A DNA stretch of 64,000 bases from Cephalotus follicularis. Lineage: Eukaryota; Streptophyta; Magnoliopsida; Oxalidales; Cephalotaceae. The notes under the pieces were generated by a model. That model worked only from the letters and a program-made list of their open reading frames with translations. It had not been told where the DNA came from and did not search any database. This document shows, in pieces, positions 1-12,283 of this stretch. The translations under genes were made by a program, and so were the position numbers. Where the stretch lies: assembly GCA_001972305.1 (NCBI GenBank), contig BDDD01001458.1:1-64000 (forward strand), given 5' to 3'. Positions within the stretch are counted from its first letter, which is position 1. Each line of letters opens with the position of its first letter.

Positions 1-674
1 CAGCAACCATCTCCTGTTCTTGCACGTTTTAGAAACGTGGGAATCATGGCTTCGGACTCCCAGGGAGTGAAGGCCATGATCCTAAGTGAATGGGAGATTG
101 GGAGAGAGAAATGGAGGCTAGTAATAAGCATTTCTGCAGAAAATAAAAAAGAAGGGGTTAAGGCAATTTTTCCAAGCAAGAGCTCGAGTTTCTCTGCAGA
201 TTGTGTGTTCCCTTTATTTGATATACACCAAGCAAGAGCTTATCTAGGGTGGATTGATCATTGACTTCATTGGTCAATATCAATTTACCTTTTCTAAGCT
301 AAGTGAGAGAAAGAGAGAGTTCAAGCACTTGATCATTGCTGGCTAGATTACTTGTTGTTCCTGAGGCTTGGAGAACATCAAAGGGAATCTACTCAAGCTT
401 GTAGCGGCAAAGAAAGAAGGAGCCTTCACCCACTGGTATAATTCTTGGTCCTTCTTCCCTTTTCCATTCTTGTGTGTTACCATTGTTTGCAATGGTGACA
501 CCAATTCAATTCTGTTGATGTTGTGGTGATCCATGTGGTCTGTGGACGTGCCAAAATGGAATGTTTTGTTTTATAGGGTGTTATTCCGCTGCCATGATTG
601 TATTTTTTTTTGTTTTGTACTCTTTACACCCTTGTCCATTTTTGGCACCGGATTCGTTTTATCCGTTTCCATCA
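1..674 (+). repeat. Ty1/copia LTR, right-hand part (family of element F)
   Basis: The window opens inside a long copia LTR. This stretch follows the tail halves of the LTRs at 54473-56606 and 60598-62000 for most of its length: shared landmarks are the CTTCGGACTCCCAGGGAGTG block near 50, the TTCCTGAGGCTTGGAGAAC block near 357, the GGTGACACCAATTCAATTC block near 494 and a closing TTTCC..CA at 674. The next bases belong to a different repeat (a gypsy LTR), so 674 is the element end. Whether it is a solo LTR or the 3' LTR of a longer element cannot be told because the rest is outside the window. The small reading frames here are not genes. Confidence 0.85.
253..284 (+). other. Stem-loop in copia LTR
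   Basis: Two arms, ATTGAT-C-ATTGAC and GTCAAT-ATCAAT, can pair over 12 bp with one bulged base around a short TTCATTG loop. The same fold recurs at 56182-56213, 61576-61608 and, on the minus strand, 3783-3813. It lies shortly before the TTCCTGAGGCTTGGAG block, in what should be the R/U5 part of the LTR. Confidence 0.5.
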
Positions 675-2542
675 ATGTCCCATAGGTGGATACAAATACT
701 CAGTATTTAATCATTATCAAAACATTGATTTATCAAAATCAATTTAGAAACACATAAAATATGCTTTTTCAAAACATATTCAAAAATCGTTATCAAACGA
801 TACATTTCATATTTAGAGTATCAACTCATTTATTTCCCATTATAAATGAGATGATTATAACATATAACATATCATAACGTATCATGGCATAAGAATAAAA
901 TCAAGAATATTCAATTTCGTAAAATGTCAAAACTGACTTTATTTCCGAAACATATCAAATTCGAATAATGGCAAAGTTCATAAAACCGAAGAAACGTAAT
1001 ATGGAAACGAATATCCATTCATAAATCAAAACTAAATTTTGTCTCGATAAAGTCGAAGAGAGTATCAAAGAGCAGAATATCCATACATCTCATTAAAGCA
1101 AAACAGATTCAATTCAGCTAAAACCGAATGATAACCAAAACGAAAAATCCGTATTTTATTCGTAAAATGAAACTAAATTTATACTATAATAAAATCGATA
1201 AGAGTGTATCAAGAAACGAAGAATCCGTACTAAAAACATAATCCGAATTTATTTTAATAAACCGATAGAGAACCCAAAGAAAGGAGAATCCGTACCTCAT
1301 GTGATTACCAAATAACCTCAAGAATATATATCAATAATTCTCTAGACCGCTCCTCAGTTGTTGCAAATATCTAACAGAAATAAAATAGTTCTCATAAGGA
1401 CTTGAAATAAAATCAGACCTCGACTCATGGGTCATTGTACACTGATCATGACCATATAAGATAATGATAGGTTTGCTAAGTCCAATTTGCAGAAACCACA
1501 TCTAAACATAAATTTTCGATTTCACTTAATTCAAGCGGTCGTCCAGGTCATTCATTTTTGAATCATAAAACCGGTTCAACTCATAAAATTACAGATTCAG
1601 ATACTAAATTACATAATTCAATAAAAAACAGAATTTAATGGAGCAAAGTTCAGAGTTTACCGAAAGCAGACGGAATGGAGCATAGAGCCATAATCATACC
1701 ACGGAATTGGAACAGATCACACCTATGCGGTGAACGGAGTCAGAAAAGCTGTCTAAAACGTGTCGTCAGAGACTGTCAGCGCGTGGGCTCACGCACCGCC
1801 ACTGGCCGACGCGCGGTCATTGGTCAAATGCTAAAAATGGCATGTTTGAAGCGGCGGAGGTTGGGGATCACATATCCGGGGCGCGTTTGCCACGACGCCG
1901 CTGCATTTGGCCAGAACAAACACATTTGACCGTGGTTGGCTTTGCCGCCGATCTGCATTTCCGGCGTCGCCAAGGGTCGGGGCTGGTCGGGTTTCGCTTC
2001 ATCTCGATGCCAGGAATCCGAATATGGGCTTGTCTTGTCGTGTCGATCACTAGAGCAGGCGAATCGATGCCAAACAAATGCGGGAGAGAGAAGACATTGC
2101 GCACGCCGGAGGGGCCGTTTGCCGGCACGGGGATGGCGTCCGGTGTACTCAGGAGGCCGTGGGGGTTCGACCGGTACCTTCACCGGTATCATATCAGTAT
2201 CAATGTCGACGGCAGAGACTGGGTGGGAGAGAGAGCTGGAGAGAGGGTGGCGGGGAGAGAGAGAGTGTGGGAGAGAAAAGAGAAATAAATATAAAAATAG
2301 GGTTTTTGATTTTTTTTAAATGCTGAAAATGGTTTTAACACTTGAATTAAAAAGCCAAAATTATTTTATTTATTCATAGACTTGCTATCAAAACCCACTA
2401 GGCTAAGGCTAAAACCCACTTAGCCCAACCAAGAGCAAGACAGACCGAAAATGGGCAGTCCACAGACCCCAAAAAAATCTGCAGCCCACACGAAAGAGAT
2501 CGAAAAGCCCGAAAATTTTATACAGAAAAACGGGATATTACA
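675..2542 (-). repeat. Ty3/gypsy LTR fragment (related to LTRs of A, B and the solo LTR at 48390)
   Basis: The first part (675-1330) follows the middle of gypsy LTR A (compare the CCCATAGGTGGGTAC block at 20962 onward and the CAAAATGTCAAAACTGAC block). The second part (1640-2300) follows the GC-rich block of the solo LTR at 49900-50500, including a CCGGTGTACTC.GGAGG landmark. It ends GGGATATTACA, the usual end of these LTRs when the element lies on the minus strand. The copia LTR at 1-674 sits inside it. The GC-rich section (1680-2230) gives open frames on both strands; these track base composition and are not genes. Its partner LTR is not identifiable in the window. Confidence 0.7.
2219..2300 (-). 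promoter_or_regulatory. Putative core promoter of gypsy LTR (TATA-like plus Y patch)
   Basis: On the minus strand a TATTTTTATATTTATT run (about 2284-2299) is followed by some 65 bases of almost pure CT-rich sequence and then by the GC-rich leader. This is the arrangement of a plant core promoter with a pyrimidine patch. A donor-like CG|GTAAAC lies downstream at 1659-1660. No expression evidence is available. Confidence 0.4.
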
Positions 2543-2839
2543 GGCTGCGGGGTGGGGGGGGGGGTTGCACTCGCGCAATGACTTCTATCCCTTTTTGGGC
2601 GTACTAATTGAAACTTTATTTACTGTTCTTTCTAATGTTTAGTATCTCCTTTCTAGCTATGTCAAGATTGTATCGATATTATTCTATGAAGACATCGGAT
2701 AGATCAGCCTATGTGCGGATGCGAGATGCATCCAACTGGGTGTATCAATTAGTTGCAGACTTTGTCAAGCTATACTGAAACAAATGAATTAATAATTTAT
2801 CATCATTTGTACAACTAGTTCCATCATACTTATCAAAAT
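2543..2839. other. Non-coding stretch, no feature recognised
   Basis: About 300 bases between the gypsy LTR end and the gag remnant. It holds a G-rich run at 2549-2564 and otherwise AT-rich sequence with no protein similarity that I recognise. It probably belongs to the degraded Tat/Ogre-like element. Confidence 0.4.
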
Positions 2840-3395
2840 CTAGGACTTTGAATTTATGTGGGAGGGCTGCATCTTGCACCAGGCAAAGTTTGGATGCACT
2901 TGGCAAAGTTCGGATGCACTTCTAACTTTATAAGAACCGTTCTTTTCTATGGTCTCGAGTCTTTCCTCCAGAGTATCCATTTCCCTCTTGGTCTCCGCAC
3001 TCACTGAATCATTTATCAAACTTTGTAGTACCCTTGGGTCATCCATAACCGATACAAGCAAAGGGTTCTCCTAAGTTGTTGATCGTTGTCCTGAGGCACT
3101 AAAGGATTTCCATAAGAAAATATCGGATTAGATGTCCCTACTTGTTTTTCCATGGGTGGGGATATTTTATGATTAAATCCTATTACTGGTTGGGGAGGTC
3201 CATGCCATTGAATACCTACGTGTGCTTGCTGAGGGTTGCCTGCCATGCCTTTTCCTCTATTCAACAGAATTACAAGAGCTGGGTCATTGGGCTATTCGTA
3301 ACTCTGATGACCAAGAACATGGTATGCTAGATTTGGCAGTGGATTGTTCTAAGGCATGTATGTAGGGGATGTGGGGAATGGATATGCATCCCCGG
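2840..3395 (-). pseudogene. Tat/Ogre-like Ty3/gypsy Gag remnant, central part
   Basis: The minus strand encodes a piece with TKREMDTLEERLETIE followed by SASELCQVHPNFAWCK, preceded by a proline- and glutamine-rich stretch (PPQPVIGFNHKISPPMEK). The order, a short acidic coiled segment just before the capsid-like region, is what I recall for Gag of plant Tat/Ogre gypsy elements. The fossil is broken and only a small part of Gag survives; no protease or RT of this element is visible. Its upstream part lies at 5531-6697 beyond an inserted solo LTR. The assignment rests on remembered family features, not a search. Confidence 0.5.
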
Positions 3396-5530
3396 TGTTG
3401 GAATCGGACCAAGGGTGTTTAGAGGTGCAATTAAAAATTTTCTGTTTAGGCAGCGGAATTAAAAACTCTTAACACCACAGTAAAAACAGGTCCAAATTTA
3501 AGAATTCTAGGTCTAAGGAACACCCATATCACATCATAATTAAATAGCCATCACATATACATGCTTATGTGATGAAACGGCGACACATAGAAGGATAGGA
3601 GAACATACCGAAACCGATGACACGATTGAGAAGACTCCCTCTGATTCCTCCAAGATTTAATTCACCTCTGAGATGAAATCCTTTTTACTCCAAGTTCCAA
3701 AATTCGGCAGCCTTCTCTCCAAAGAAAAATAGTCCCACTATTGTACCAGATTCAACTAACAAACTATGCTCACAAAGGGAGCATTGAAATTGACTAAGGA
3801 TGTCAATCACAATCCACCCTAGGTAGCTCCAAGCTTGGTGAGAAAAATCAAGGGAAGGGATAAAAGGCATGGGGCATTTTTGTTCTCTGTTTTCTGTTCT
3901 CTTATTTTTGGATCATTAAAACTCAATGTTCACCTTCAGTTTTTTAAAAAGAAAAAACGGCTGGCCGTTTTAAAGGGAGAATGTGTGTCCATGTATAGTT
4001 TTCTCTAAGAAAACTGCTGGCATGTTCAAAACATGCTCACGTTTCTCTCCTCATGTTTTTCTCTAAGAATGAAACGATTGGCCAGTAAGATAAAGAGTGT
4101 GCCCCCGTTTTATGTTAGTGGGCCGGCCTTACATATGTTAAAAAATGTGTCCAACACATTCTTTGCATAATTCATGTCCACTTCTCCAAGAAACCAACTA
4201 ACAATCACTTAAATGAGTCCTACTCATTTTAGTAATGCCATACATCCTTTCGAATATTAATTAGATAAAATCGAGCAATGTGGTGCCATGTGTAACCATT
4301 TAATAATAACATATTTCACAAAATTCACCTAACAAATATTTGATTTTATTATTGTCACCAAGACTAAATATGTTCAACATATTTATGAAGATATCATTAT
4401 TGGGTAGTGACCCTTTAAAATCTCGGTTAAAACCGGTGGTGTTCATAAATTACCGAAATACCCCTAGGGTTCAGTTAAGCGATTATAAATATTCCGGGCC
4501 TATTTAAAATGCTTCCAAACTAATATCCAATATTATCAAGATGAAAAATTAATCAAATTAATTTTCTCATAATTTATCACGCACCGTTGTAACCCAAGAC
4601 TTTTTAAGTCATCGGTTCACGTGTACTATAATCACTCGTCATAATCGGTCCCGATTGAGGTTTAGGGTAAGGATACGTGTCAACCCTAGATAATACCTCA
4701 AAGGCTAAAATATCTGATTATTACTAGGACCTTTGGCAGACTCTCCGGAAATCCAATTTCCAGTCCACCTCAACCTTGGCCAAGGATTTCATGAGTTCAG
4801 AGTACAATCAGACCATAATAGGGCCGATCACCTTCGCTCGGGTGTGACAATCCCATATTGCGTACTCGCTTATATTCGTATAGATTCAATCATACCCCAA
4901 AACCACCTGATTTCCAGCCCCGCGTAAGAACTGGGTAAGGTGCAGATCAAAGCATAACCGTCTCCATACAATATAGAGCAGTCGCTCAGGTCTAAGGATC
5001 AGACAAGTTTCATGAACTCGCTAAGTGTCTAGCACTTATACACAACCGCAACAAGTAGGAGTCACTACTGACACAAGAACAGAGACTATCCAAATAGTGT
5101 ATCCTACGTGGGTCCAGTTCAGTGTGCACGCTCCCAGTACACACCCCTTATTTGCCCTAGTGTCGCAACACAGATGGTAGTGAGAGAATCCATCATCCAA
5201 TTCCCAAAAGCAGGTAACATACGCGCAAGTCTATCCGGTTCACTGATGCCGACAAAGTGAACCTATGACTTGGAACTAATTTGACATAAGGAATAAGGTA
5301 GTCAATCTCACTGCCTCTATGCTTGGCATCCAACCTTATGTCAGGACATCACAAGTGTAAGTAGGGTTATTTAGACTACTTCAATTATGTGATAAAACAC
5401 AAGTAATATTTCCATAATTACTATAAATAAATTAGCACATGTCATATAAATGAAAAAAGACTGTTTATATACATAGACAGGTCCGATACATATGCCCATC
5501 CAATGGCTTGTCGGGTCATCCTATCTAACA
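3396..5530 (-). mobile_element. Solo Ty1/copia LTR (family of element F), minus orientation
   Basis: On the minus strand the segment begins TGTTAGATAGGATGACCCGA and ends GGTCCGATTCCAACA, matching both ends of the 54473-56606 LTR, and its length (2135 bp) is almost the same as that LTR (2134 bp). Landmarks such as the reverse of CCAAGTCATAGGTTCACTTT (near 5250) and GTGTGACAATCCC (near 4842) occur in the same order. No internal copia sequence is present. It interrupts the Tat-like gag remnant. The flanking 5-mers (CCCGG and GGGGA) do not match, so either the TSD has decayed or the LTR arose by recombination between insertions. Confidence 0.85.
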
Positions 5531-6697
5531 GGGGATACTGAGATCTTCTCCATAAGGCCTTGGTTATTCCAAATGATATTTTCCTTTGTTAGAAGTTAAC
5601 TAATGCTTCTACGAGTTGTTGGTTCTGCTCTTCTAACCTTATGATGTGTTGTTTTAATTCCTCGACCATATTTTCAGACCTCTAAACCAGATTTTTTTTA
5701 TTGATCTTCCATGATTCTAGTCTCTCTTGCTCAAAGACGAGTATTATATGGATGTTCCAGTGGTGACAATACTTTTCTTTTTTACTTTGATGGGAAATCT
5801 GTTAGGATGTGTTCATCATGGAGCATTATGCATTCATTTTATTATTTGTTATTTTTAGAAGATTGATCTGGTATGGTATGACATGGTTAGATTAAAAATC
5901 CATGTATGCGCTAATGCTTCCCATGCACAAAGAAAAATGTTAGCGGATTTTTCTAGTTAGAATTCAAACAGATAAAGTCGACACAAAACCATATCCCAAT
6001 ATATTACATAAAAAATGGGATCTTTCAAAATATCCGCATGCATAAAAGTGAATTGCTTATGGAGAGCCTTGAGAAGGAAGCGAATTACTTTTCAACCTTG
6101 CTTCCTGGAATAATAATTGTTAACAATTTATCTGCTTCGTCTGTTTTTTCCCTAGCTTGCATAGCTATTACTTACATTCCACATGTTGAATTCTTAGCCC
6201 TTCTTTCCAATGTCATATACTCGTCATTCACATAACTCAGAGAGTCAAAGAGGTCTTGGCATTTTGCCTCCAATTCTGTACGTTGGAGCAACAGAATTTC
6301 GATGGCTTCCTTGTGCCTCATTAGTAGTTGGTTCTGGTCCTCCAAAACGACATCAAAACTTGATGTGATTCTTGGTGCTTTGGTAGACAAACTGACTTCT
6401 AGTTTATGGATATTTTCTGGAACTTCATACGCTCGAGCATGCAAATCTAGTATCTCATTGCGTTGCCTTCTATCTTCCCTTTCCAAACACTGATTTTGGG
6501 AGGCCACAGTATCAAAATCTTGGATGGCATCCATAGCTCGCTGCTTCCACCCAGCTAAGTCAGATCGAAGCCTCTGATTTTATGTTTGAAAAGCTTCTAA
6601 CTCTTCATGATTTGCATATCCTTGTGGCTTATAGTCGAATTCCAGCTTCTTTTTGTGGTTTTGGGAAGTGGATGTTGTGGTGGCTTTTAACTATTTG
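5531..6697 (-). pseudogene. Tat/Ogre-like Gag remnant, coiled-coil N-terminal side
   Basis: The minus strand encodes long heptad-rich pieces: a 120-residue stretch at 6172-6534 containing CLEREDRRQRNEILDLHA and LLQRTELEAKCQDLFDSL, and near 5590-5680 a piece reading MVEELKQHIIRLEEQNQQLV. Charged, leucine-rich coiled coils ahead of the capsid region fit the N-terminal side of Tat/Ogre-type Gag. It is a broken fossil with several breaks. At 6697 it is cut off by the LTR of gypsy A, so its upstream part should lie beyond 22974. Confidence 0.45.
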
Positions 6698-7943
6698 TGT
6701 AACACCCCCGGACGATGGAAGTCGTCACAGGTCATAATACAGAACCTAATATAAAATAGCATAACTTAACCGAACATAAGCATAACTTTATTAGCCAAAA
6801 ATGTGACGGTCAAAACATAACATATCTGGATAATGTACTGAAAACTGATCATAAACTAAAAACATAACATATTCCAACAGTCAATTATTAAAAACAAAAA
6901 CCAAAAGTAACTTATTGTTCATGACCACTCATAACAGAAAAATATTGGGATCATACTCCTAGAGGATCCTTGACATAAGGTAGTTATATCTCAATCACAC
7001 TTCCCCCTGTTGCTCCAGATAACATGCCGCATGGAAACAAAAATGCGGCTGAGCAAACCTCAGTACGAATAAATAATGTAAAACAGTAAACGATAATTTA
7101 AAAGCAGTAAGATTTCAGAAATTAACTCAAAACATAAATCTTAAGCAGTAAATCCGTTTAAACATTCTTTAAAGTCAAATCCATAACTTCCAAAACATAT
7201 ACTAAACATTTCAAAAACATAAGTTTCATAATATCATACTGAGCCACATAATATATCATGTATCGAAACATATAGATGGCAAGGGAGGCGCTAATTCCAT
7301 ATGCCCAATAGAATTGAAGTGTACGGCACTACACAAGTCAATTCTCGTATCATATCATATCACACATTGCATAACTCATTACGTATGCCATATACTAGAA
7401 TCGATTCATACGCCTCTATCATACATAACGGATCCATAAATCTACCTGATGAGATTTATTCATAACATAAAGAGATGTCGTAGACTAATCACACCACTAC
7501 GGAAGCATCATGTCCCCGTGCTAGGCCTACGACATGCCTATGGTACCACCCATAGGTGGGTACAATACTCAGTATTTTACCATTCGAAAACATTGATTTA
7601 TCGTAATCAATTAAAATTCATATAAATATGCCTTTTTTGAAACATGACATCAACTCATTTATTTCCACTATAAAGAGATGATTATAACACAGTTCATAAC
7701 ATACCATAGCGTAAGTATAAACTCAGGAACATTCATTTCGCAAAATGTCAAAACCGACTTTATTTCATAACATATTAAAATCGTAAAACATGACCAAGTT
7801 CTTAAAACCGACAGAATATAGCAAAGAAATGAATATCCATCCATAATACAAAATTGAGTTTTGTTCGATAAAGTCAAAGAGAGTATCAAAGAGTAGAATA
7901 TCCGTACCTTGTGATCTTACAGAAAAGACTTACAAAAATACTG

Positions 7944-7968
7944 ATATATATATATATATATATATATT
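7944..7968. repeat. TA microsatellite
   Basis: About 12 uninterrupted TA units within gypsy LTR A. The run is absent at the equivalent place of the right LTR near 21335, so it expanded, or was lost, after insertion. Confidence 0.9.
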
Positions 7969-8916
7969 ACCCTTCGTAGCACAACAATCTAAAAGACACA
8001 AAATCATTCTTATAAGGGTCTGAAAAACATTGAGGGCATATAACAGATTTATAACAGTGTTTAGAACAGACTCCGATTAAACAGAAATGCAAACGGACCA
8101 AGAAAATTGAAAACATAAATTTCGTGGGAAAAAACAGCTGACTGTTATAGAGCTCCAGTCCACTGTGGAAGCTTGGCAGTCAACTATCCAAACAGGGCCA
8201 GCCGACTACACAAACTGGACTGCAACCAGTCGACTATGACGGGGTCCAGTCAACTGTGCAAGGCAAAGCAGTCGACTGATCAAACAAACAACCGATTACA
8301 CAACATATGACAGCCGACTGTCCATAAGAACAACAGACTGTTTTGGACGACAGAACAACAGAAACTAAACAATTTAATGCAGAAACTTATCAAAACATGT
8401 ATAACTCGATACCAAAGGCCTATGAACATATATATATATATGACATTGTATAGTCCTTTAAAAGTAGAAAAACACAAAATTAACATAACTTATGTGACCA
8501 GTGGCTAACTCAAGGAGACAATGAGTGATTTCTAAACACATGCTTACATATTTTAATCCAATTTTGTTGTCATTAGCCACTTTAAGTTTCTAAGACCAAA
8601 TTACCAACACTTAAAATGACTCTGTATGGTATTTAAAACAGTATTATAATACTGAATTACAAGAGATGCTTTGACAGTGGTTAACTTGGAGTGAGAAGTG
8701 CATTCTAACTAATGCGTACATATTCCTAAATAATTTTTATGTCCAATTACCATTGTTATATATTAAACTAAATTACAAAACTCACTCAAGATGCCTACTG
8801 ATTGCTAACAGGCTCATAATTTACTTGACAGAACATAAGGAAGGCAGGAACCAAAATAAATTCATATCTAGCAATCTTTATGTAAGAATCGGATAACATA
8901 TAACCCAAGACCAAAC

Positions 8917-11364
8917 TGTTAGAGAGAGCGTGACCCGCCAAGCCACTAGGTGGCTGGATGTACTCATACTCTGCTCGAATATACAGTCTTGTTCTATTCA
9001 TATTACGTTGTGTAAATTGTCTTTATATTATGGAATAGTCGTATATGTTTTATCACATAATTGCAGCATGTCACTGCTTACATATATGGTGCTCTGTCAC
9101 ATCAAAGGGTTGGTTGTCAAGCCAAGGGATATGAGAGCGACTTCCTTATTCCCTGTGACTAAACTGTTCCAAGTCATAGGTTCACTTATTTTGGACATTT
9201 GTGAACCGGACAGACTTGCCGTATTGTGCTTGCTCTCGCGAATGAGAGGGTGAAGTATTTCATTGCCACTTGGGTTGAACCCTAAAGCTAATACGGGGTG
9301 CGTGCTGAGAGCATGTACACTGAACATGACCCACCATGGGAACTCTATTTGGATGGTCACATATCCTGTGTCAGTAGAGATTCCCATATGGGACAGTAGT
9401 GTATAGACTCTACGAGTCTAGCAAGTTCTTGATGGACTTGTCTGATCCTTAGACCTGAGCATCTACTGTACATTGCATAGAGACTGTCTGACTTTGATTT
9501 CTGCCCTACCTAGTTCTTTCACAGGGCTGGCAAACAGGCAGCTTTTGGGTCTTACAAAATTTATGTGAATGTAAGTGAGTGCGCAACATGGGATCATCAC
9601 ACCTAATGTGAGGGTGATTGGCTATATAGTATCTGTATTCATTATGGACTTTGAAATACCTGGCTAGGTTATGGCGAGCTGAAACCTAGGGTTTCCAGAA
9701 AGGCTTGTCGATAGTCATGATGGTAAAATACAGATTTATAGATACCGACATATCTAGGGTTGACACGTATCATTATCCTAGGCCGTGATCGGAGCCGAGG
9801 ATGATGATGGATTATAGTACACGGTAACTGTCATCAGGATTAAGTATCGAATGGATCGGAAACGGACTTAATTGTGGAAATTAATTAATGGATTAATTTA
9901 AACGCCTGGAATGTGATAGTCACAGGTTCATGGTCTTAAAAGTAGTCAAGGACTATTTATGGTAAGTCTACTTAAGAGCTAGGCATCTTAGTAACACACC
10001 ATCGTTACCGATTATTGCCGGACTTTCGGGTCCCGCCTCACGAGTATATGTATCAGATACATATATCGTATTGTTTTATAACGTGTGATGGCACATGTTA
10101 TATATTGTGGTGTATTATTGATGTTACGTGACTAATTAATTGATGCAACATACTAATATGATTTTGGTATTAAATAATAATTGGATTATTATTTTATCTC
10201 TCAATCTCTCTCATGCATTGGCTGTTCACATGCTAAGCTTTCTCTTCTCATTGGTTGCATGAAGAGCAACGTGTTTTTGGTTGTTAGACAACCTGTATTT
10301 GACATACACGTTTTCTTCTTAAAGGAAATGAAGACAACGCATCTTCTATGCTTGGACATTTTGTATGTCAAGTAACTGCAACTTCGTAAAACCATATGGA
10401 TATGGTAACACATGAATCATGGCACCAAAGAAAGGAAACAGGATCTCTATCCAAGGAATGAGATCCCTTTGACATGTTTTCATTATTTGTTAGACATGAT
10501 GATGATCCACATTTGGTGGATCATATCTTTGGATGCTTGAATAGCATATAGAGAAGAGATCACATCATTGGCTGCCATATATAACATTAACTTGTTATGG
10601 TTATTAGATAACCAATATGGCAGTACGTGTGTCATGCAACAGCAAACTTGGAAAGCCTCATGTCATGCAAGAACACGTTTTCATGGTATGGAAACTTGTT
10701 AGACATGGCACCAATAAAAGGAAAGGGATTCTCATTCTAGGAATGAAATCCATTCATAACTTTTCTTGATTGATGGCTTTAATGTGATCCATATTTGCAT
10801 GGATCATGACTCTTAATGCCAGAGTGCATAAAGAGAAAAGTGAGAATAGGTTTTTAATGTGTGAAGACTTGTTACACTGGTGCAAAAACGATTTTTGGAA
10901 AGAGAGAATTGAATTGGTTTTGGTTCTTAGTGTAGAACAAAACAAAAGAGAGAAAAGAGAAAGTCACATACCATTGTCTTTAAGCACCACTACTTGATTA
11001 TTATAGGTGGTGTACTACTTTTATTGAGTATTACATTCCCTGTATTAATCCTAGATTAGGATTAGATATATAGGAATTGTTTTACACTGGTTATTCCACT
11101 GCTGTTCGTTCCTGAGTAAACGCTTGAAGTCTCAGAATGGAAACTTGAAGGAAGGAGTTGGTTGCTTGGTATAATCTCTATCCTTCTATGTTTGATTATA
11201 TTGTTTATCTAGGCTGTTGATTAGCGATCCTAGGTTGATTGTATTTGTTTATGGAGTTAGTTTATGGGATGTTTTTGTTATAGAGGCACTTTAATGAAAA
11301 TTAAAGTTATACATCCTATGCACTTAACGCCTAAAACAACTATATACTCGTTCTTGTTCTTACA
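8917..11364 (+). mobile_element. Solo Ty1/copia LTR, divergent member of the F family, TSD CAAAC
   Basis: The 2448-bp segment begins TGTTAGAGAGAGCGTGACCC and ends GTTCTTGTTCTTACA, and is flanked by CAAAC at 8912-8916 and 11365-11369. The uninterrupted target is visible in the sister LTR at 22177-22195 (ACCTAAGACCAAACACCATAG). Its first kilobase follows the F-type LTR (CAAGTCATAGGTTCACTT near 9170, GATCCTTAGACCTGAGC near 9444, CACACCTAATGTGAGGGTGA near 9599); the end half is strongly diverged. Short reading frames in it coincide with LTR landmarks and are not genes. It is younger than gypsy A. Confidence 0.85.
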
Positions 11365-12066
11365 CAAACACCATAGCATAAGTACATAGAAAACCAACCT
11401 GATGAATATCAAAACCAGTTGTAGAGACACCAAAATCAGAGGACAACAACGGCTGTTCACAGAGGAAAACAAAAGAGACAACCAATTCAAAGTTTTCCAT
11501 TGCTATATATATTAAATAAACGAATCCTACACTTAACCATGGAGAAACAAACCTGATTGATGAAGCAGAAGCACAATTCCCAATTGCAGATTCGGCAGCC
11601 ACCAACAAAAGGGAAGATATGGTAGAAACGATGACATTAACAAACTTAAATAAAAAAGGGAGTAAATCGGGTAAGATAAGGAATAAGGAAACAAAATCAG
11701 TTTGGATAATGAAAAGAGAAGATTTTTAGGGAGAGAAGAAGGAAAGAGGGAGAGATAGAGATAGGAGACAGAGTTACGGGAGAGGAAGAGAAAAAGAGGG
11801 AAGAAAGAAAAGGAAAAAAAGAAAAGAAATTTAAAATAAAAGGAATTGTTTTAATATTTTCAAAATAGTAAAATAGAAATAATAATAAAGTTTGATTAAT
11901 TAAGAAGACATAAACATAGGCCCAACCCAAAACAATGCATTATCATACCAACATATCCAAAGTTCAAACTGGTATCAGTTAGCCCAAACACAGGGCAAAG
12001 GGACTTCATAACAAAACAAAATTAAAAAGCTTGTAAAACATGCATACGAATAACCAGGGTATTACA

Positions 12067-12087
12067 TCCATCCCCTCTTAAAAAGGA
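12067..12087 (-). other. Polypurine tract of gypsy A
   Basis: On the minus strand TTTTTAAGAGGGGATGGA lies directly before the TGTAATACCC start of the 3' LTR, the expected place for the plus-strand primer of reverse transcription. The equivalent tract of element B is at 53261-53281. Confidence 0.75.
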
Positions 12088-12114
12088 TTTCGTCCCGAAA
12101 TAATAAACATAAAC

Positions 12115-12283
12115 ATACCTTAAGCAAACAAGTGAGGGTATCGTTCCCGAATGTACTCCTCCAACTCCGAAGTAGCCTCACGTTCAGGATGATTCCTCCA
12201 CAGAACTTTCACAAAAGGAACGGTCTTGCTACGTGTCACCCGCTCCTATCTGTCCAGAATAGCCTCGGCCTCGTCGTCACAAG
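12115..12283 (-). pseudogene. Gypsy A pol C-terminus (chromodomain region)
   Basis: On the minus strand the piece reads KTVPFVKVLWRNHPEREAT followed by an acidic tail ending RERYPHLF. The VLWRNH..EAT signature is the end of the chromodomain-like tail in chromovirus integrases, which is thought to steer integration to particular chromatin. It is separated from the rest of pol by the solo LTR 12289-15560. Element B has the same module at about 53300-53450. Confidence 0.75.

Larger units (their letters stand above)
6698..12066 (-). repeat. Left (3') LTR of gypsy A, carrying a solo copia LTR
   Basis: Starts TGTAACACCCCCGGACGATG and ends AACCAGGGTATTACA on the plus strand, the same ends as 20110-22974. 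Without the copia LTR at 8917-11364 and its TSD it is about 2.9 kb. It contains a block of CAGTCGACTG-like words at 8145-8340, a TA microsatellite at 7944-7968 and a CT-rich (minus strand) segment at 11700-11830. On the minus strand a CAG|GTTTGT donor-like site lies at 11551-11552, in the same place as in the right LTR. Confidence 0.88.

Noticed and set aside
1675-2326. Overlapping frames of 80-150 residues in GC-rich DNA
   Set aside because: Openness follows GC content on both strands. The block is shared with a gypsy LTR at 49900-50500 and shows no conserved domain.
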